From Dysgonamonadaceae bacterium (GTDB lineage: Bacteria > Bacteroidota > Bacteroidia > Bacteroidales > Azobacteroidaceae), in contig JAITCT010000209.1 in assembly GCA_031282925.1 (NCBI GenBank), forward strand, positions 1 to 10,895: a stretch of 10,895 nucleotides of DNA, read 5' to 3'. How positions within the stretch are numbered: position 1 is the stretch's first letter; every line of letters starts with the position of its first letter. Both the position numbers and the translations under genes were made by a program. A model generated the notes under the pieces. It was given only the letters and a program-made list of their open reading frames with translations, did no database searches and was not told where the DNA came from. Of the stretch, positions 1-7,098 are shown piece after piece.

Positions 1-312
1 TTGATTATCGAAACAGAAGATTATCCGGAGATTGCCGGCCGGATTACCAATGCCGGTTCGGTCTTTCTCGGCCATTACACACCCGAAAGTGCGGGAGACT
101 ACGCTTCCGGCACCAACCATACCTTGCCGACAAACGGTTATGCCCGCATGTATAGCGGAGTCAGCCTGGACAGTTTTATGAAAAAGATTACTTTTCAGGA
201 AATTTCGAGAGACGGGATACGGAATTTGGGGGCAACTATCCAAATTCTGGCGGAGAATGAGCAGATGATTGCGCATAAGAATGCCGTAAGTCTCAGGATG
301 TTTCACTCATAA
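1..312 (+). CDS. hisD: Histidinol dehydrogenase, C-terminal part (5' end outside window)
   Basis: This is the last 103 residues of HisD, the zinc enzyme that oxidises L-histidinol to L-histidine in two NAD-dependent steps at the end of cytosolic histidine synthesis. The first visible codon (ttg) is most likely the Leu of the family's E-H-L motif, not a start codon. Landmarks are the segment [15 protein letters not shown] (residues 30-44) and AHKNAVSLR near the end. By alignment from memory with E. coli HisD, Asp33 and His92 of the fragment match zinc ligands Asp360 and His419. The reading frame is open to a TAA stop at 310-312 and the C-terminus has normal length, so the gene appears intact apart from the window edge. 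The next gene is not a histidine gene, although hisD is usually followed by hisC or hisB; base composition also changes abruptly after the stop. Confidence 0.95.
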   Translation: MIIETEDYPEIAGRITNAGSVFLGHYTPESAGDYASGTNHTLPTNGYARMYSGVSLDSFMKKITFQEISRDGIRNLGATIQILAENEQMIAHKNAVSLRMFHS

Positions 313-335
313 AAAGCAACGGATTTTTATTGCTG

Positions 336-343
336 TAACTTTG
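336..343 (+). promoter_or_regulatory. Candidate -7 promoter box for the protease gene
   Basis: The bases TAACTTTG match the Bacteroidota -7 consensus TAnnTTTG and lie 64 bases before the protease start codon. No convincing TTTG-type -33 box lies about 19-21 bases upstream, so this is a partial match. If real, transcription would start near 350 and leave a leader of roughly 58 bases. Confidence 0.3.
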
Positions 344-407
344 TATTGAAAACATATCATGTAATAAACATAGATTTTTGACGTTTGCAATTATGATTAG
401 ATAGAAT

Positions 408-1451
408 ATGTACACGGACAGAATTGAACTGTATCGCAAAATTGAAGCACTTCGTAAGAGTAAACTGCTGGTTTACATAACGGGTGATAGACCGGGTTTA
501 GAGACGCAAATCCATCCTGAAATATTGGATTATTTCATTGACCATTTAGATAAGATAGGAAAACAGGAAAAAATATCCCTGTTTTTATATACACGTGGTG
601 GTAATACCCTTGCTGCGTGGAGTCTGGTTAATCTTATCCGACAATTTTGCGAAGATTTTGAAGTAATAATTCCATCGAAAGCGCAAAGTGCAGGTACTTT
701 AATATCCATAGGGGCAAATTGTATTGTTATGACCAAACAAGCTACACTGGGACCTATAGACCCAAGTTTGAATAGTCCGCTGTGCCCGCAAAACCCTATG
801 TCGCCACAAAATCCTCAAATTAGAATACCTGTTAGCGTTGAGTCTATAAAAGGATTTTTTCAATTTGCTCAGAATGATTTGAAAATTACAGACGAAGAAA
901 ACTTAAAAGATATACTTATCAATTTATCCAATCAAGTGCACCCTTTGGTGCTTGGCGACATTTACAGGTCGAGAACTCAAATACAAATGCTTGCAAAAAA
1001 ATTGTTGTCAAAACAGATTAAAGAAGAAGAAAAAACCGAAAAAATCATTGCTTTTTTATGTTCGGATTCAGGTAGCCACGACTATACAATTTACAGGCGA
1101 GAGGCAAAAAACGAATTAGGGTTAAATATTGAAAAGCCTGACGATTGCTTATATTCAATAATAAAACAAACAATGGATAACATTAAATCGGAACTTGAAT
1201 TGAATATACCTTACGATCCGAATGTTCTTTTAGGTGTTAATCAAACGGTAGATTATAACTGCAGAAGAAGTTTAATTGAGAGTTTGGAATTTGGAACTCA
1301 TGTATTTGTAAGCGAAGGCACACTGGTTAAGAATACCCACAATATACCACAAATGCCCCAACTTCCACCAATACAACAAACCATAATTAATGACCAACGA
1401 AAATTTGAGGGGTGGAAAACAGAAAAACGTCAAATCACAGAAAATATATAG
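408..1451 (+). CDS. SDH_sah-family (ClpP/crotonase-fold) serine protease-like protein
   Basis: The 347-residue protein resembles the SDH_sah (serine dehydrogenase proteinase) family, related in fold to ClpP and SppA. Residues 19-120 carry the fold: a strand leading to TRGG (62-65, likely oxyanion-hole region), then KAQSAGTLIS (91-100), where Ser94 is the probable nucleophile, then TKQATLGPIDPS (109-120), typical of the family. A later SGSHDYTIYRREAKNELGL segment (221-239) matches the conserved His-containing motif that family members carry near the end of the core. The C-terminus is proline- and glutamine-rich (about 310-325). No signal peptide or membrane helix is seen, so it is probably cytosolic; the substrate is unknown. 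The gene is A/T-rich compared with neighbours (16 G+C in 60 bases at 841-900 and 18 in 961-1020, against 34 in hisD at 61-120), which suggests transfer. The next small gene starts two bases after its stop. Confidence 0.8.
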   Translation: MYTDRIELYRKIEALRKSKLLVYITGDRPGLETQIHPEILDYFIDHLDKIGKQEKISLFLYTRGGNTLAAWSLVNLIRQFCEDFEVIIPSKAQSAGTLISIGANCIVMTKQATLGPIDPSLNSPLCPQNPMSPQNPQIRIPVSVESIKGFFQFAQNDLKITDEENLKDILINLSNQVHPLVLGDIYRSRTQIQMLAKKLLSKQIKEEEKTEKIIAFLCSDSGSHDYTIYRREAKNELGLNIEKPDDCLYSIIKQTMDNIKSELELNIPYDPNVLLGVNQTVDYNCRRSLIESLEFGTHVFVSEGTLVKNTHNIPQMPQLPPIQQTIINDQRKFEGWKTEKRQITENI

Positions 1452-1453
1452 CA

Positions 1454-1654
1454 ATGGATAATATAGTTAAAAATACGCAGTTTGACAATTTGGTCAATTA
1501 CGAAACGGGAATATTGTCGAATAGTTCATTGCATAAGGCTGATTATCAATCTTCTTCAGACCCTAATGCGTTATCTGCGCAATTGAAAAATTCGCCTTTG
1601 GTTGAATTTACTTTTGCTATTACGGCAGAGCAACCAACTATACACGCTAATTGA
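1454..1654 (+). CDS. Small protein of unknown function, downstream partner of the protease gene
   Basis: This is a 66-residue reading frame starting at an ATG two bases after the TAG stop of the protease gene, so the two are probably translated from one message. I do not recognise the protein. It is polar and serine/asparagine-rich (NSSLHKADYQSSSDPNALS at about 27-45), with no membrane helix, cysteine cluster or known motif. An in-frame ATG at 1412 inside the protease gene would add 14 residues, but the 1454 start fits the tight spacing better. It shares the A/T-rich composition of the upstream gene and ends 35 bases before the stop of the convergent aroE. It could be a regulator, adaptor or substrate of the protease, but this is only inferred from position. 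Confidence 0.55.
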   Translation: MDNIVKNTQFDNLVNYETGILSNSSLHKADYQSSSDPNALSAQLKNSPLVEFTFAITAEQPTIHAN

Positions 1655-1689
1655 CAACTCGGTCTAAAAACAAGTTTCCTGTTTCATTT

Positions 1690-2433
1690 CTACTTCCAAA
1701 AATCCCAGCTGGCAAAAGCCTGAAGCAAAAGCATTTCCAACCCGTTCTTAACGGTTGCTTTTTGCTCTTCGCCTTTCTTCATGAAAAGCGTTTCGTTCGG
1801 GTTATACAGCAAGTCGTACAGTAAATGCTTTTTAGTGAGCAAATGGTAAGGAATCAGGGGGCAATCGTCCACGTTCGGCCACATTCCGACCGGAGTGCAA
1901 TTTACGATTACCGTGTGTACTTGCATAATTTCCTCATTCAGTTCGGTATATGTCAGTACATTTGCGGATGTTTTTTTCCGCGAAACACGGGTCCCGTCAA
2001 CGCCCAACTGTTTAAGTCCGTAGTAAATGGCTTTGGCCGAACCGCCGGTTCCCAAAATCAAAGCCTGTTTATGGCAGTCCTGCAACAGCGGCTCAATGGA
2101 ATTTTTGAATCCGATGATGTCCGAATTATAACCGGTTAGCCGGGTTTTTCCTTTCTTCCCCTGTTCTATTTTGATGACATTCACCGCTCCAATCAGTTGC
2201 GCATTTTCACTCAGCCGGTCTAAATAAGGAATTACCTGTTCTTTGTACGGGATCGTAACATTCAGCCCTTTCAACTGGGGATTGTCTTTTATAATCGACT
2301 TAAATTCCTCAATTGCAGGAATTTCAAAATTAACATACTCGGCGGCGATGTTTTCGGCCGCAAACTTGTCGTTAAAAAAACCTTGAGAAAAAGAGTGTTT
2401 CAGCGGGTTTCCTATCAATCCGTATCTGTCCAT
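1690..2433 (-). CDS. aroE: Shikimate dehydrogenase
   Basis: AroE reduces 3-dehydroshikimate to shikimate with NADPH, the fourth step of the chorismate pathway, in the cytosol. The 247 residues show the family landmarks in order: the substrate-binding IGNPLKHSFS (7-16), LNVTIPYKE (57-65) with catalytic Lys64, GAVNVI (82-87), GYNSDIIGF (101-109) with catalytic Asp105, the glycine-rich nucleotide loop LGTGGSAKA (127-135), a basic VSRKK (150-154) in place of the usual NRT-type NADP contact, NCTPVGMWP (178-186), and NGLEMLLLQA (230-239). It is slightly shorter than the roughly 270 residues of E. coli AroE, as in other compact Bacteroidota forms. It is the last gene of a minus-strand operon, starting 3 bases after the purC stop, so translational coupling is likely. 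It converges on the accessory small gene. Confidence 0.96.
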   Translation of the reverse strand: MDRYGLIGNPLKHSFSQGFFNDKFAAENIAAEYVNFEIPAIEEFKSIIKDNPQLKGLNVTIPYKEQVIPYLDRLSENAQLIGAVNVIKIEQGKKGKTRLTGYNSDIIGFKNSIEPLLQDCHKQALILGTGGSAKAIYYGLKQLGVDGTRVSRKKTSANVLTYTELNEEIMQVHTVIVNCTPVGMWPNVDDCPLIPYHLLTKKHLLYDLLYNPNETLFMKKGEEQKATVKNGLEMLLLQAFASWDFWK

Positions 2434-2436
2434 CGT

Positions 2437-3378
2437 TTACTGATTTAAATATTGCTCCACATTTTTCCCGATTCGTTCGAATACCCGGCCGGCGTCTGAT
2501 TTTACAAATTTTTCTCCCGTAATTTTTTCGTACAGTTCAATGTAACGTTCCGATACGCTTTCGCCATATTCGGGAGTCATTTCGGGGATTTTTTGTCCTT
2601 CTTTTCCCTGAAATCCGTTTTCCATCAGCCATTGGCGAACAAATTCCTTGGAAAGCTGTTTTTGTTCTTCCCCTTTTTCAAACCGTTCCCGGTACCCTTC
2701 CGCATAAAAATAACGGGAAGAATCGGGCGTGTGAATCTCGTCAATCAGGTAAATCTTACCGTTTTTTCTGCCAAATTCGTATTTCGTATCAACCAGGATA
2801 AGTCCTTTTTGAGCAGCCATTTCCGTACCCCGCCGGAACAAGGCCTGAGAGTAACGCTCTAACTGTTCGTAATCTTCACGGCTTACCAAACCTTGTGAAA
2901 TGATTTCTTCTCCGGAAATATTTTCATCGTGTCCTTTGTCAGCTTTGGTAGTCGGCGTAATGAGAGGCGAAGGGAATTTTTCATTTTCCCTCATTCCGTC
3001 GGGAAGAGCGATTCCGCAAAGCGTCCGCACGCCGGCTTTGTATTCCCGCCATGCACTTCCGGCCAGGTAGCCGCGAATCACCATTTCCACTTTGAACGGC
3101 TCGCAACGCAATCCCACGGTTACCATCGGGTCGGGCGACGCCTGTTTCCAGTTATCTACAATGTCGGACGTAGCGTCTAAGAATTTTGCCGCTATTTGGT
3201 TCAAAACCTGTCCTTTGTAAGGGATTCCCTGCGGCAGGATGACGTCGAACGCCGATATGCGGTCGGTAGCAATCATCACCAGCATATCGTTTCCGATAGC
3301 ATAGACGTCTCTTACTTTTCCGTGATATACTCCGGTTTGTCCCGGAAAATGATAGTCGGTTCTTACTAAGGTGTTCAT
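2437..3378 (-). CDS. purC: Phosphoribosylaminoimidazole-succinocarboxamide synthase (SAICAR synthetase)
   Basis: PurC joins CAIR with L-aspartate, using ATP, to give SAICAR in de novo purine synthesis. The 313-residue length fits the longer PurC type common in Bacteroidota rather than the roughly 240-residue enterobacterial form. Motifs seen are YHGKVRDVY (18-26) in the nucleotide-binding glycine-rich region, TDRISAFDV (38-46), [17 protein letters not shown] (97-113), the aspartate/CAIR-binding [19 protein letters not shown] (137-155), [11 protein letters not shown] (193-203) and [14 protein letters not shown] (211-224). Its ATG overlaps the phoH stop by one base (TAATG), and aroE follows after 3 bases, so the three genes should share one message. 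The linkage of purine and shikimate steps with phoH looks like operon packing rather than one pathway. Confidence 0.97.
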   Translation of the reverse strand: MNTLVRTDYHFPGQTGVYHGKVRDVYAIGNDMLVMIATDRISAFDVILPQGIPYKGQVLNQIAAKFLDATSDIVDNWKQASPDPMVTVGLRCEPFKVEMVIRGYLAGSAWREYKAGVRTLCGIALPDGMRENEKFPSPLITPTTKADKGHDENISGEEIISQGLVSREDYEQLERYSQALFRRGTEMAAQKGLILVDTKYEFGRKNGKIYLIDEIHTPDSSRYFYAEGYRERFEKGEEQKQLSKEFVRQWLMENGFQGKEGQKIPEMTPEYGESVSERYIELYEKITGEKFVKSDAGRVFERIGKNVEQYLNQ

Positions 3379-4328
3379 TATTTGTCTGTTTTTTCTTTTT
3401 CGTAGGCTTCCACAATCCGCTGCACCAGTTTGTGGCGGACAATGTCTTTTTTATTAAACTCAATTTGGGCAATTCCCGGAATATTTTTCAATACGCGCAT
3501 GGCATGAATTAATCCCGAAACTTGCGAGGGCGGCAAATCAATCTGGGTAACATCTCCCGTAACAATCATCTTGGCATTCATCCCGAGCCGCGTCAAAAAC
3601 ATTTTGATTTGCGGTACGCTTGTATTCTGGGCTTCGTCCAGGATAATCACCGCATCGCTTAACGTCCGCCCGCGCATGAAAGCCAAAGGCGCAATCCGAA
3701 TCACTTTATTTTCAATATATTCTTTCAGTTTGGCAACCGGAATCATGTCTTCGAGCGCATCATACAGCGGTTGGAGATATGGGTCGATTTTCTCTTTCAT
3801 ATCTCCGGGCAGGAATCCCAGTTTTTCCCCTGCCTCGACAGCCGGACGGCTCAGGATGATTTTACGGACTTCCTTATTTTTCAAAGCTCTGACGGCTAAA
3901 GCAATTGCCGTATAGGTTTTACCCGAACCGGCGGGGCCGACGGCAAACAGCAAATCGTTTTCGTCAAAGGCCTTCGCTAATTTCTGCTGGTTTTCCGTGC
4001 GGGCTTGTATGGGACGTCCGTTCATTCCGTAAATAATCAGGTTATCCTGTTTCGGCAGAACAGCGAAAACATCATTTTTCCTTTTGATAATGTCAATAAT
4101 AACCTCTTCGGTCAGTAAATTCAATTCCATGCAATATTTTTCCAGTTCCCGTGTTTTTTCTTCAAATTCGACTAACTCCAACTCGTCGCCAATCGCCTTG
4201 ATTACGTTTCCGCGGGCAACAATTCGCAGTTTGGGATACAAAGACTTAATCAGTTGCATGTTGGAATTATTTGTTCCGAAGAAAATAACCGGATCTACTC
4301 CGTCTAAGATAATGACTTTTTCTATCAT
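3378..4328 (-). CDS. phoH: PhoH-like ATPase (PhoH/YbeZ family)
   Basis: This is a cytosolic P-loop ATPase of the PhoH/YbeZ type, a family linked in other bacteria to RNA metabolism and ribosome maturation, often alongside the YbeY nuclease. The 316 residues hold an N-terminal region with a KH-like portion (about 1-100), then [12 protein letters not shown] (104-115), Walker A GPAGSGKT (131-138), the family motif [18 protein letters not shown] (159-176), Walker [10 protein letters not shown] (227-235) and a sensor-like [11 protein letters not shown] (256-266). Length is normal for the family. It is the first gene of the phoH-purC-aroE operon, with the TAATG overlap at its 3' end. A candidate promoter with a palindrome lies just upstream. 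PhoH proteins have no phosphate-starvation role that can be read from this sequence. Confidence 0.95.
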   Translation of the reverse strand: MIEKVIILDGVDPVIFFGTNNSNMQLIKSLYPKLRIVARGNVIKAIGDELELVEFEEKTRELEKYCMELNLLTEEVIIDIIKRKNDVFAVLPKQDNLIIYGMNGRPIQARTENQQKLAKAFDENDLLFAVGPAGSGKTYTAIALAVRALKNKEVRKIILSRPAVEAGEKLGFLPGDMKEKIDPYLQPLYDALEDMIPVAKLKEYIENKVIRIAPLAFMRGRTLSDAVIILDEAQNTSVPQIKMFLTRLGMNAKMIVTGDVTQIDLPPSQVSGLIHAMRVLKNIPGIAQIEFNKKDIVRHKLVQRIVEAYEKEKTDK

Positions 4329-4355
4329 CCGCTGTTGCTTAGATTATATAACCAG

Positions 4356-4389
4356 ACCTGCAAATGTACGCGATTCGACTTTTGCAGGT
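4356..4389 (-). promoter_or_regulatory. Candidate phoH promoter box embedded in a 9-bp palindrome
   Basis: On the minus strand TACATTTG (4368-4361) matches the Bacteroidota -7 consensus TAnnTTTG, 32 bases before the phoH start codon. No good -33 TTTG is seen at the expected spacing. The box overlaps one arm of a perfect 9-bp inverted repeat, ACCTGCAAA (4356-4364) and TTTGCAGGT (4381-4389), with a 16-base spacer. As the palindrome lies over and upstream of the box rather than in the expected transcript, an operator is a better reading than a leader hairpin. Confidence 0.35.
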
Positions 4390-4530
4390 GTTTTAATTTA
4401 TTGATTCAAGTGAAAAAAACAAAATACTGTGCGGCAAAAATACGGTTTTTATTTCAGAACTCAAAAAATTATTTCCCACCGTTGGTGCGAGGAGGGAATT
4501 GAGAATTAAAGGGATTATTCAACTGCACTG

Positions 4531-4614
4531 CGTCATTGCAAGCCGCGAAGCAATCCAGAAATGTACCGAGCTATTCTCCGGATTGCTTCGCCTTAAGTTC
4601 CGGTGAGAGAACTT
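4531..4614. repeat. REP-like palindromic intergenic repeat
   Basis: A perfect 12-bp inverted repeat, gcgaagcaatcc (4545-4556) and ggattgcttcgc (4580-4591), is separated by 23 bases. It follows cgtcattgcaagc (4531-4543), and a second small inverted repeat, aagttc (4595-4600) with gaactt (4609-4614), lies beside it. The wording 'gtcattgc-a/g-ag ... gaagcaatcc' is that of a palindromic repeat scattered between genes in many bacteria. A short minus-strand frame over it encodes a WIASRLAMTQ-type peptide, a common false protein from such repeats. Its outer ends are not symmetrical, so it is probably a decayed copy. Confidence 0.55.
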
Positions 4615-4755
4615 ATGATAAAGACAAAAGTCCCTGACGGTCTTGAAGGCAGTACTCTCCCTGCGTTTGATGCGTTCGTACTCCCCGATGCATCCCTGCA
4701 TCCGGCGGGCAGGGGTTTGCGACAGTATAATGTTGAATTTGTCATTTTTTCGTTT

Positions 4756-4788
4756 TTACATGTTCGTTATAAAGACAGAAACATGTAA
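4756..4788. repeat. Perfect 9-bp inverted repeat beside the element fragment
   Basis: Arms ttacatgtt (4756-4764) and aacatgtaa (4780-4788) flank a 15-base spacer. It ends six bases before the element-like sequence at 4794. It could be part of that element's diverged end or a separate site; a terminator for the minus-strand protease gene is less likely because it lies over 160 bases downstream of that gene. Confidence 0.35.
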
Positions 4789-4793
4789 CGAAT

Positions 4794-4865
4794 TATGGTT
4801 TTGTGCATTGGCAAACGATTTTTTTGTAAACGTAAAGACACGAAAATACAAAAATCGTGTATTAA
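4794..4865. repeat. Degraded relative of the 8240-8453 palindromic element
   Basis: The bases tatggttttgtgcatt (4794-4809) are identical to the inner part of the terminal repeat of the element at 8240-8453. The similarity continues as in that element's right side read in reverse: gcaaac, a T-rich run, ttgtaaa, taaaga and, after an 8-base insertion, tacaaaaa and cg. The outer part of the terminal repeat (actttgcgcgg) is not conserved here and no second terminal repeat or 23-bp units are visible, so this is a partial or decayed copy. Confidence 0.55.
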
Positions 4866-4936
4866 CGGGTGTATTTCAAATTGTTGCGGCCTGTATGAAC
4901 AGTTTCTTCGTGTTTAAATAATTTTCCACCAAAGTG

Positions 4937-4952
4937 TAATAGCGAACCGCTA
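4937..4952 (-). terminator. Weak hairpin at the end of the S41 protease gene
   Basis: On the minus strand TAGCG-GTT-CGCTA (4952-4940) forms a 5-bp stem that includes the TAG stop codon. The T content downstream is modest and there is no clean T run, so an intrinsic terminator is only a possibility. Confidence 0.2.
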
Positions 4953-6599
4953 CCGAAATTGTTTATATTTCATTTCCACAACAGCCTCTGAGTGAGCCAG
5001 CCCCTTTTGAAGAATATCCACCGCCTTTTTAATATCCTTATCCCGATCCATACAGACAATAAAAAAAACTTCTTCCCCGAAAAAATTCTGCAAAATATAA
5101 GCATAAGTCGTGTTCAGGATATAATTGGACGAAATATTGATTAAAGCCGTTCTTGGTTTTATTTTCCTTGCTGCCGCAAAATCAACGATTTCATAAAGTA
5201 CAGGTTGCATTTTCAAATATTCCCACATGCTCCGGTAGTCTTTAAATTCGTTTAACTTGCTTCGATTTATATCCGTGTATTCGCAGGCAAACTGATGAAA
5301 AATATTCTTTTTTTCCAGATGGGCATAATAAGAAGTAAGTTCCGAAGTATCAAGCGGGACAAAAATATCCGGCATGATTCCGCCGCCGCCGTACACTTCC
5401 CGTCCGTTTAAAGTATGGTAAAGCAAGCCGGTATCCACAGCAGCGCTGTTTTCGTGAAATTCTTCTCCGTTTGAAAAGCGGATCATCCAATCCTGATTGT
5501 ATTCATCCGCATTTCCTAAAGTATAGTGCCTTTGAATATTTCTTCCGGAAGGCGTGTAATAACGGGCAACCGTCAAACGGAAAGCAGACCCGTCGGACAA
5601 TTCGATTTGGTTTTGCACCAATCCCTTACCGAAAGATCGCCTGCCGATAATCAATCCCCTGTCATTGTCCTGAATGGCTCCGGCAACGATTTCGCTGGCC
5701 GATGCGGACGTCTGGTCCATGAGGATAACGACCGGATTGTTTTGTAAAGTCCCCAAGCCGTTGGCCACGGCATTTTCCCGGGGAAAAGATTTTCCTTCGG
5801 TGTAAACGATACGCCTTCCCCTCGGCAAAAATTCATTGCTGATTTTAACAGCAGCATCAAACGCACCTCCGCTGTTTGTGCGCAAATCAATAATGAAAGA
5901 ATGGCAACCGTCGCTCAACAATTCGGCAATGGCTTTGATAAATTCGTCGTAAGTAGTATGGCTGAATTTGTCGAAAATCTTAATCAACCCGATTCCTTCC
6001 TCCACCTGATAGGAGGCTTTGACGGTCGTTATCGGAATGTAATTCCTTACTATATTGTAATTTTGAACAAGATCGGAGCCTTTACGCATAATCCCGATTT
6101 TCACGGTTGTTCCGATCGTCCCCCGCAAAGCGGTTAATATTCTGTCCGGGGAGAATGCTTCTCCGGCAAATACGGTATCATTGACCGTTACAATGCGGTC
6201 GCCCGGAAACAGGCCTGCCTGTTGAGCCGGGCCTCCCTGCGCTGTGTTTATAATAACCAAGGTGTCCGAAAAAACAAAAGATTCAATACCTACTCCGGCA
6301 AAGTGTCCTTCCATGTCTTCGTTGATTTTACCCAAATCGCCGGCGGGAATATAGTTTGAATGAGGATCTAATTCACCGATTATCTTATAAATGGCATTTT
6401 CCGTTAAACTTTTTATATCCACTTGATCCACATATTCCGCACCGATGATATCAAGAATGACGTCAATTTTATTTTCCGGATTTAAAAAGAGCTTCCGCCC
6501 GAATGATTTCCCGGTAAGGAAACTCCCGGCAAAAAACCCGACGGTTAAAGCGGCAAAAATGCAAACGATTACCCACCAGGGTATTTTTTTTGATATCAT
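4950..6599 (-). CDS. ctpA: S41-family C-terminal processing protease (CtpA/Tsp-like) with PDZ domain
   Basis: This envelope serine protease would be anchored in the inner membrane with the active site outside the cytosol; relatives trim or degrade envelope proteins from their C-termini. The 549 residues show a short cytosolic start, a membrane anchor (about 8-27), a helical region with GELDPHSNYIP (75-85), a PDZ domain (about 95-180) with GVGIESF and GGPAQQAGLFPGDRI (122-136), and the S41 core. By alignment from memory with E. coli Tsp Ser430/Asp441/Lys455, the matching residues are Ser300 in DQTSASASE (295-303), Asp311 and Lys325 in SFGKG (322-326), so the Ser/Lys dyad is intact. YYTPSGRNIQ (347-356) follows, then a long C-terminal region of about 150 residues, as in Bacteroidota members. 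It starts 11 bases after the deaminase gene ends and is probably cotranscribed with it. Confidence 0.93.
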   Translation of the reverse strand: MISKKIPWWVIVCIFAALTVGFFAGSFLTGKSFGRKLFLNPENKIDVILDIIGAEYVDQVDIKSLTENAIYKIIGELDPHSNYIPAGDLGKINEDMEGHFAGVGIESFVFSDTLVIINTAQGGPAQQAGLFPGDRIVTVNDTVFAGEAFSPDRILTALRGTIGTTVKIGIMRKGSDLVQNYNIVRNYIPITTVKASYQVEEGIGLIKIFDKFSHTTYDEFIKAIAELLSDGCHSFIIDLRTNSGGAFDAAVKISNEFLPRGRRIVYTEGKSFPRENAVANGLGTLQNNPVVILMDQTSASASEIVAGAIQDNDRGLIIGRRSFGKGLVQNQIELSDGSAFRLTVARYYTPSGRNIQRHYTLGNADEYNQDWMIRFSNGEEFHENSAAVDTGLLYHTLNGREVYGGGGIMPDIFVPLDTSELTSYYAHLEKKNIFHQFACEYTDINRSKLNEFKDYRSMWEYLKMQPVLYEIVDFAAARKIKPRTALINISSNYILNTTYAYILQNFFGEEVFFIVCMDRDKDIKKAVDILQKGLAHSEAVVEMKYKQFR

Positions 6600-6610
6600 A
6601 AGTTGAGTCC

Positions 6611-7045
6611 TTATTGACTGCCTAATTCTTCCCTGCCAATGTACAAAACCTCTATCAGTGCTTTTTCAAGTAATTTAATTCCATCCGGGAGACGATATTG
6701 CTCGGAATAGACCACGCGTTTGATTCCTGCCTGAATAATCAATTTTGCACATTCAATACAGGGCGACGCCGTAACGTAAAGGGTTGCCCCTTTGCTGTTA
6801 TTACCGGAACAGGCAATTTTGGTAATCGCATTGGCTTCGGCGTGAAGCACGTAGGGGTAAGTCATGCCGTTTTCATCTTCGCAAACGTTTTCAAAACCGG
6901 CAGGCGTACCGTTATAGCCATCGGAAATAATCATTTTGTCCTTAACAATCAAGGCTCCCACGCGCCGCCGTATGCAATATGAATTTTCGGCCCAGATAGC
7001 TGCCATGCGCAAATAACGTTTGTCTAATGCCAGTTGCTTACTCAT
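6611..7045 (-). CDS. Zinc deaminase of the dCMP/ComEB family
   Basis: A cytidine/deoxycytidylate deaminase-fold enzyme, most likely dCMP deaminase (dCMP to dUMP, feeding thymidylate synthesis). With the ATG at 7045 the protein has 144 residues; a TTG two codons upstream is also in frame but less likely. The zinc site is clear: HAEAN (68-72) with ligand His68 and catalytic Glu70, and SPCIECAK (95-102) with ligands Cys96 and Cys99. ISDGYNGTPAGFENVCED (40-57) matches the substrate-binding part of dCMP deaminases and of ComEB, the name given to the same family in competence operons; no competence genes are nearby. It lies between pfkA (53 bases upstream) and the S41 protease gene (11 bases downstream). 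No clear promoter or terminator is seen in the gap to pfkA. Confidence 0.9.
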   Translation of the reverse strand: MSKQLALDKRYLRMAAIWAENSYCIRRRVGALIVKDKMIISDGYNGTPAGFENVCEDENGMTYPYVLHAEANAITKIACSGNNSKGATLYVTASPCIECAKLIIQAGIKRVVYSEQYRLPDGIKLLEKALIEVLYIGREELGSQ

Positions 7046-7098
7046 TACCAATAATTTTTAAGGGTGCGAAAAACGCAAAAAACGGATCATTACCGGTA

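Larger units (their letters stand above)
4329..4949. other. Gene-free intergenic stretch with several inverted repeats
   Basis: No reading frame here has recognisable motifs. The stretch holds the phoH promoter region, a REP-like inverted repeat near 4531-4614, short alternative hairpins at 4687-4714 (arms gatgca/tgcatc and ccctgc/gcaggg share bases), a 9-bp palindrome at 4756-4788 and a degraded relative of the 8240-8453 element. It looks like a place where small repeats have accumulated. Confidence 0.6.

Noticed and set aside
315..334. Terminator hairpin after hisD
   Set aside because: Only a 5-bp stem (agcaa/ttgct) with a 10-base loop and no T run after it.
1655..1689. Terminator between the small gene and aroE
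   Set aside because: Only a 5-bp A/T-rich stem (aaaca/tgttt) is present, too weak to call.
4519..4921. Short frames of 60-92 codons on both strands in the phoH/ctpA gap
   Set aside because: They lie over palindromic repeats. The WIASRLAMTQ-like peptide is a known type of false translation from REP-like repeats.
7052..7098. Terminator or promoter between pfkA and the deaminase gene
   Set aside because: Only a 4-bp stem (tgcg/cgca) and no TAnnTTTG box were found.
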